Of a stretch of 64,000 nt of DNA, positions 62,030-64,000 are shown piece by piece. Within the stretch, counting starts at the first letter, position 1; each line of letters opens with the position of its first letter. A model generated the notes under the pieces. That model did not search any database and was not told the DNA's origin. It was given only the letters and a program-made list of their open reading frames with translations. Both the position numbers and the translations under genes were made by a program. Origin of the DNA: Amycolatopsis sp. FBCC-B4732 (GTDB taxonomy: Bacteria; Actinomycetota; Actinomycetes; Mycobacteriales; Pseudonocardiaceae); contig NZ_CP095376.1 in assembly GCF_023008405.1 (NCBI RefSeq), positions 4,364,001 through 4,428,000 on the forward strand, in the 5' to 3' direction.

Positions 62030-62578
62030 ATGAACGACGTATCTGACGCAGCGTTCGACCGGGATCCCGCCGGCCACCTGTTCTCCCCCGAGGTCCGCGC
62101 CGCGCTGGCCGGGTTCGCCGTCGACGGCGACACCGCCGCGCTGGAGGCGGCCGCCGCCGTCCGCTCGGCCGCCCGCAGCCTCGACCAGCTGCGTTCCCGG
62201 GGCACCGACAGCCGCGGCCTCAGCCCCGGTGCGCTCGACATCCTCATCCGCCTCGCCGGCCGCGAAGCCGGCACGAACATCAAGGACCTGGCCACGTCCG
62301 CCGGGGTCAGCTCACGCAACGTCACCGGCCTCGTCGACACCCTGGAGCGCGCGGGCCTCGCCGCGCGGGTCCCCGATCCCCGCGACCGGCGGTCCGTGCT
62401 CGTCCGGATCACCCCGGACGGCCGGACGTGGCTCGAGGACTTCCGGCGCCCCTCCCAGGCGGCGATGGCCGCCGTGTTCCGCGGCTTCACCGCCGAAGAG
62501 ACGACGGCGCTGCGGCACCTGTGCCTGCGCCTCGTCGAAAACCAGCAGCACCTCGCCCGCTACCTGGAGGACCGATGA
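62030..62578 (+). CDS. MarR-family transcriptional regulator
   Basis: A 182-aa winged-helix regulator. Core: LSPGALDILIRLAGREAGTN, NIKDLATSAGVSSRNVTGLV, wing VPDPRDRRSVLVRITPDG. There is no ribosome site ahead of ATG 62030; TAATGT (62013-62018) could be a -10 box giving a near-leaderless mRNA, and a 10-bp palindrome AGTACGTACT overlaps it, a possible operator. Its stop overlaps the SnoaL-like gene start. Confidence 0.88.
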   Translation: MNDVSDAAFDRDPAGHLFSPEVRAALAGFAVDGDTAALEAAAAVRSAARSLDQLRSRGTDSRGLSPGALDILIRLAGREAGTNIKDLATSAGVSSRNVTGLVDTLERAGLAARVPDPRDRRSVLVRITPDGRTWLEDFRRPSQAAMAAVFRGFTAEETTALRHLCLRLVENQQHLARYLEDR

Positions 62579-62973
62579 CCGAGTCGACCCGCGAGGCCGT
62601 ACAGGCCTACCACCGGGCTCGTTTCGCCGGGGACGTGACCGCCGCGGCCGCCCGGCTCGCGGACACCTTTTCGTTCGAAAGCCCGCTGATCAGCTCCGGC
62701 GACGCCCGCGGCCACCTCGACGGGCTCGCCGCGTTCGTGGCGATCGTGACCGGGGTCGAGCTGATCAGCGAACTCTACGGCGATTCGGAGGCCACGCTCG
62801 TCTACGACGTGCACACCGCGACCCCGGTGGGCGTCCAGCGCACGGCCGAGCACTTCCGGTTGCGGGACGGGAAGATCGAAGCGATCACACTGATCTTCGA
62901 CGCCACCCGCTGGCACCCGGTCATGGCAGCGGTGCCCGTCCGCCTGCCCGGATCCGCGGAGACCACGAGCTGA
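62575..62973 (+). CDS. SnoaL-like/NTF2-fold protein
   Basis: A 132-aa small-barrel protein: REAVQAYHRARFAGDVTAAA, LADTFSFESPL, and HFRLRDGKIEAITLIFDATRWHP. The NTF2-like fold hosts isomerases, cyclases and binding proteins; no catalytic residues can be assigned. ATG 62575 overlaps the MarR stop, so it is part of that regulator's own transcript and probably its target. Confidence 0.82.
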   Translation: MTESTREAVQAYHRARFAGDVTAAAARLADTFSFESPLISSGDARGHLDGLAAFVAIVTGVELISELYGDSEATLVYDVHTATPVGVQRTAEHFRLRDGKIEAITLIFDATRWHPVMAAVPVRLPGSAETTS

Positions 62974-63033
62974 GCTCGAACAACGGACGGGCACCGCCGT
63001 GCTCGGTGTACCCGGCGTACCGGGCGGCAAACT

Positions 63034-64000
63034 TCACCCGCTGCGCAAGGCGTACCGGCGTTCGGCGTAGGCGAGGTCGTCGCGCCACAGCCGCGCCGCC
63101 GTGTGGCGCATCAGCGGCCGGATCGCCGGGGCGAGCTTCGCCGCCAGCGCGAACCCCGGCCGCTCGGACGCCGCGATCGTCGCTTCGATGACCGCCGTCC
63201 GGGGCTTGCCGTCGGGACCGGGCCCGAGCGGGGTCGCGTGCGTTTCGACGACGCTGCCGACGCCTTCGCCCTCGACGATCCGCATCACGACCGTCCGCGG
63301 TTCCGGGCAGAGGAACTCCGCGTGCACCGGCACGCCCGCACGCCCGGCCAGCCGGAACGTCACCTCGACGAGGAACCGGTCCGATCCCTCGGTGCCGTCC
63401 GGCGTTTCGAGCACCCGCAGGCGGCTGAACGAATAGGGGTGGAACCACGCGCCGTGCCAGGGGTCGAGCCGGTTCGCCACGACGTCTTCCGGTTCGCACG
63501 TCCCGGTCAGCGTCGCCACGGCGTCGATGCTCGGCCCGCCCGCCGGGCGCTCCGGGACCACCGGGCGGTCCGACGGCGGTTCGCCGCCGAGTGCGTCCAA
63601 GCGGGCCCAGACGAGGACGCCGTCGTCGTGCGCGGGCACCGGTGACCAGGTGCCGCAGCGCGTGCCGTCGAGCCGGAGGCCGTGCCAGCGGCAGACGAGC
63701 CCGCCGCGGTCGATCCGGGCGTCGGCCAGCGGGGCGCCCAGGTGCGGGCACGCGCCCGGGCCGATCCGGACTTCGCCGTCCTCGCCGCGCCACGCGACGA
63801 GCTCGTGGCCGCCGACGGTGCTCCCGAAGGGCCGGTCGGCGCGGACCTCGCGGCTCGCGCCGATGACGAACCAGTTGCCGGACGGACGGGCGGACGCGCG
63901 TTTCCCCGCCGCTTCGATCAGGGCGGGCGCGCACTCGCGGTACGTCGGTTCCTGTTTCGCCCAAGCGGGTTCTTTGAACAGCTGGACGGGCCATCGCCGG
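63034..64000 (-). CDS. Rieske [2Fe-2S] protein with DUF5914-like region, 5' end outside window
   Basis: The leftward frame is open from the window edge to the stop at 63034. Near the N-terminal side it reads FKEPAWAKQEPTYRE and ARPSGNWFVIGASREVRADR, then the Rieske ligands CPHLGAPL and CRWHGL, and ends in a START/DUF5914-like domain (DPWHGAWFHPYSFSRLRVLE). Such proteins occur in actinobacterial carotenoid and lipid pathways as oxygenase components. At most a few N-terminal residues are missing. Convergent with the SnoaL-like gene. Confidence 0.82.
   Translation of the reverse strand, partial: RRWPVQLFKEPAWAKQEPTYRECAPALIEAAGKRASARPSGNWFVIGASREVRADRPFGSTVGGHELVAWRGEDGEVRIGPGACPHLGAPLADARIDRGGLVCRWHGLRLDGTRCGTWSPVPAHDDGVLVWARLDALGGEPPSDRPVVPERPAGGPSIDAVATLTGTCEPEDVVANRLDPWHGAWFHPYSFSRLRVLETPDGTEGSDRFLVEVTFRLAGRAGVPVHAEFLCPEPRTVVMRIVEGEGVGSVVETHATPLGPGPDGKPRTAVIEATIAASERPGFALAAKLAPAIRPLMRHTAARLWRDDLAYAERRYALRSG

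Noticed and set aside
1..64000. CRISPR arrays, tRNA or rRNA genes, integrases or transposases
   Set aside because: None seen: the only regular repeat array (27466-28045) has contiguous units without spacers, and no mobile-element enzyme motifs were found.

Overview
The window is high-GC actinobacterial DNA with short intergenic gaps, many ATGA/GTGA start-stop overlaps and GC-rich third codon positions. The gene content (large acyl-CoA catabolic operons, WGxxGxxG proteins, a DUF3152 protein, a Lig-Pol LigD, deoxyaminosugar genes, a terpene-cyclase encapsulin locus) suggests a filamentous member of the Pseudonocardiaceae, most likely Amycolatopsis or a close relative. The assignment is from gene content only. 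Both window edges cut genes: an acyl-CoA synthetase at the left and a Rieske protein at the right.

Layout. 1-5.4 kb: catabolic operon (AMP-ligase, enoyl-CoA hydratase, acetoacetyl-CoA synthetase, 3-hydroxyacyl-CoA dehydrogenase, amidohydrolase). 5.4-8.5 kb: small regulatory and housekeeping genes, including a HAD hydrolase that appears to start at ATC, a small membrane protein coupled to a sigma-like protein, and a methyltransferase remnant cut at a perfect palindrome. 8.5-16.6 kb: a transporter, a MarR regulator and a six-gene acyl-CoA operon, tied together by two copies of one 17-bp operator. 16.6-18.0 kb: alpha/beta hydrolase and divergent TetR with twin operators. 18.1-25.1 kb: FUSC membrane protein, LigD, a broken WGxxGxxG repeat protein, a GH43 enzyme, an AI-2E-type permease. 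25.1-29.4 kb: small secreted proteins, a second WGxxGxxG gene followed by a 66-bp repeat array, and nearly 0.9 kb without recognisable genes. 29.5-36.4 kb: two lipoproteins (one a polysaccharide deacetylase), a membrane-anchored DUF3152 metalloprotease-like protein, LysR, and a multicopper oxidase.

The most notable region is 36.7-41.5 kb: geranyl diphosphate C-methyltransferase, a 2-methylisoborneol-type terpene cyclase, and two consecutive Family 2B encapsulin shell genes, each with a cyclic-nucleotide-binding-like insertion. The methyltransferase would make 2-methyl-GPP and the cyclase would convert it to a C11 terpenoid, probably inside a protein shell built from one or both paralogues. 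Downstream, 41.6-51.0 kb carries an epimerase/darcynin pair, a DHA2-type exporter, and a partial deoxyaminosugar and glycosylation set (RmlC-like epimerase, sugar aminotransferase, N-dimethyltransferase, EryCIII/DesVII-type glycosyltransferase, two flavoenzymes). First steps of sugar nucleotide synthesis are absent.

51.0-56.3 kb is a complete-looking hydroxyproline catabolic operon (epimerase, DapA-like deaminase, three-component D-hydroxyproline dehydrogenase) with a cupin-type XRE regulator and a shared operator motif. 56.4-64 kb holds a small secreted protein, an O-methyltransferase, a DUF1540 protein, an MHS-type transporter, palindromic repeats, a Tat-exported phospholipase C, a MarR/SnoaL-like pair and the edge Rieske gene. 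No rRNA, tRNA, CRISPR array, transposase or integrase was seen.
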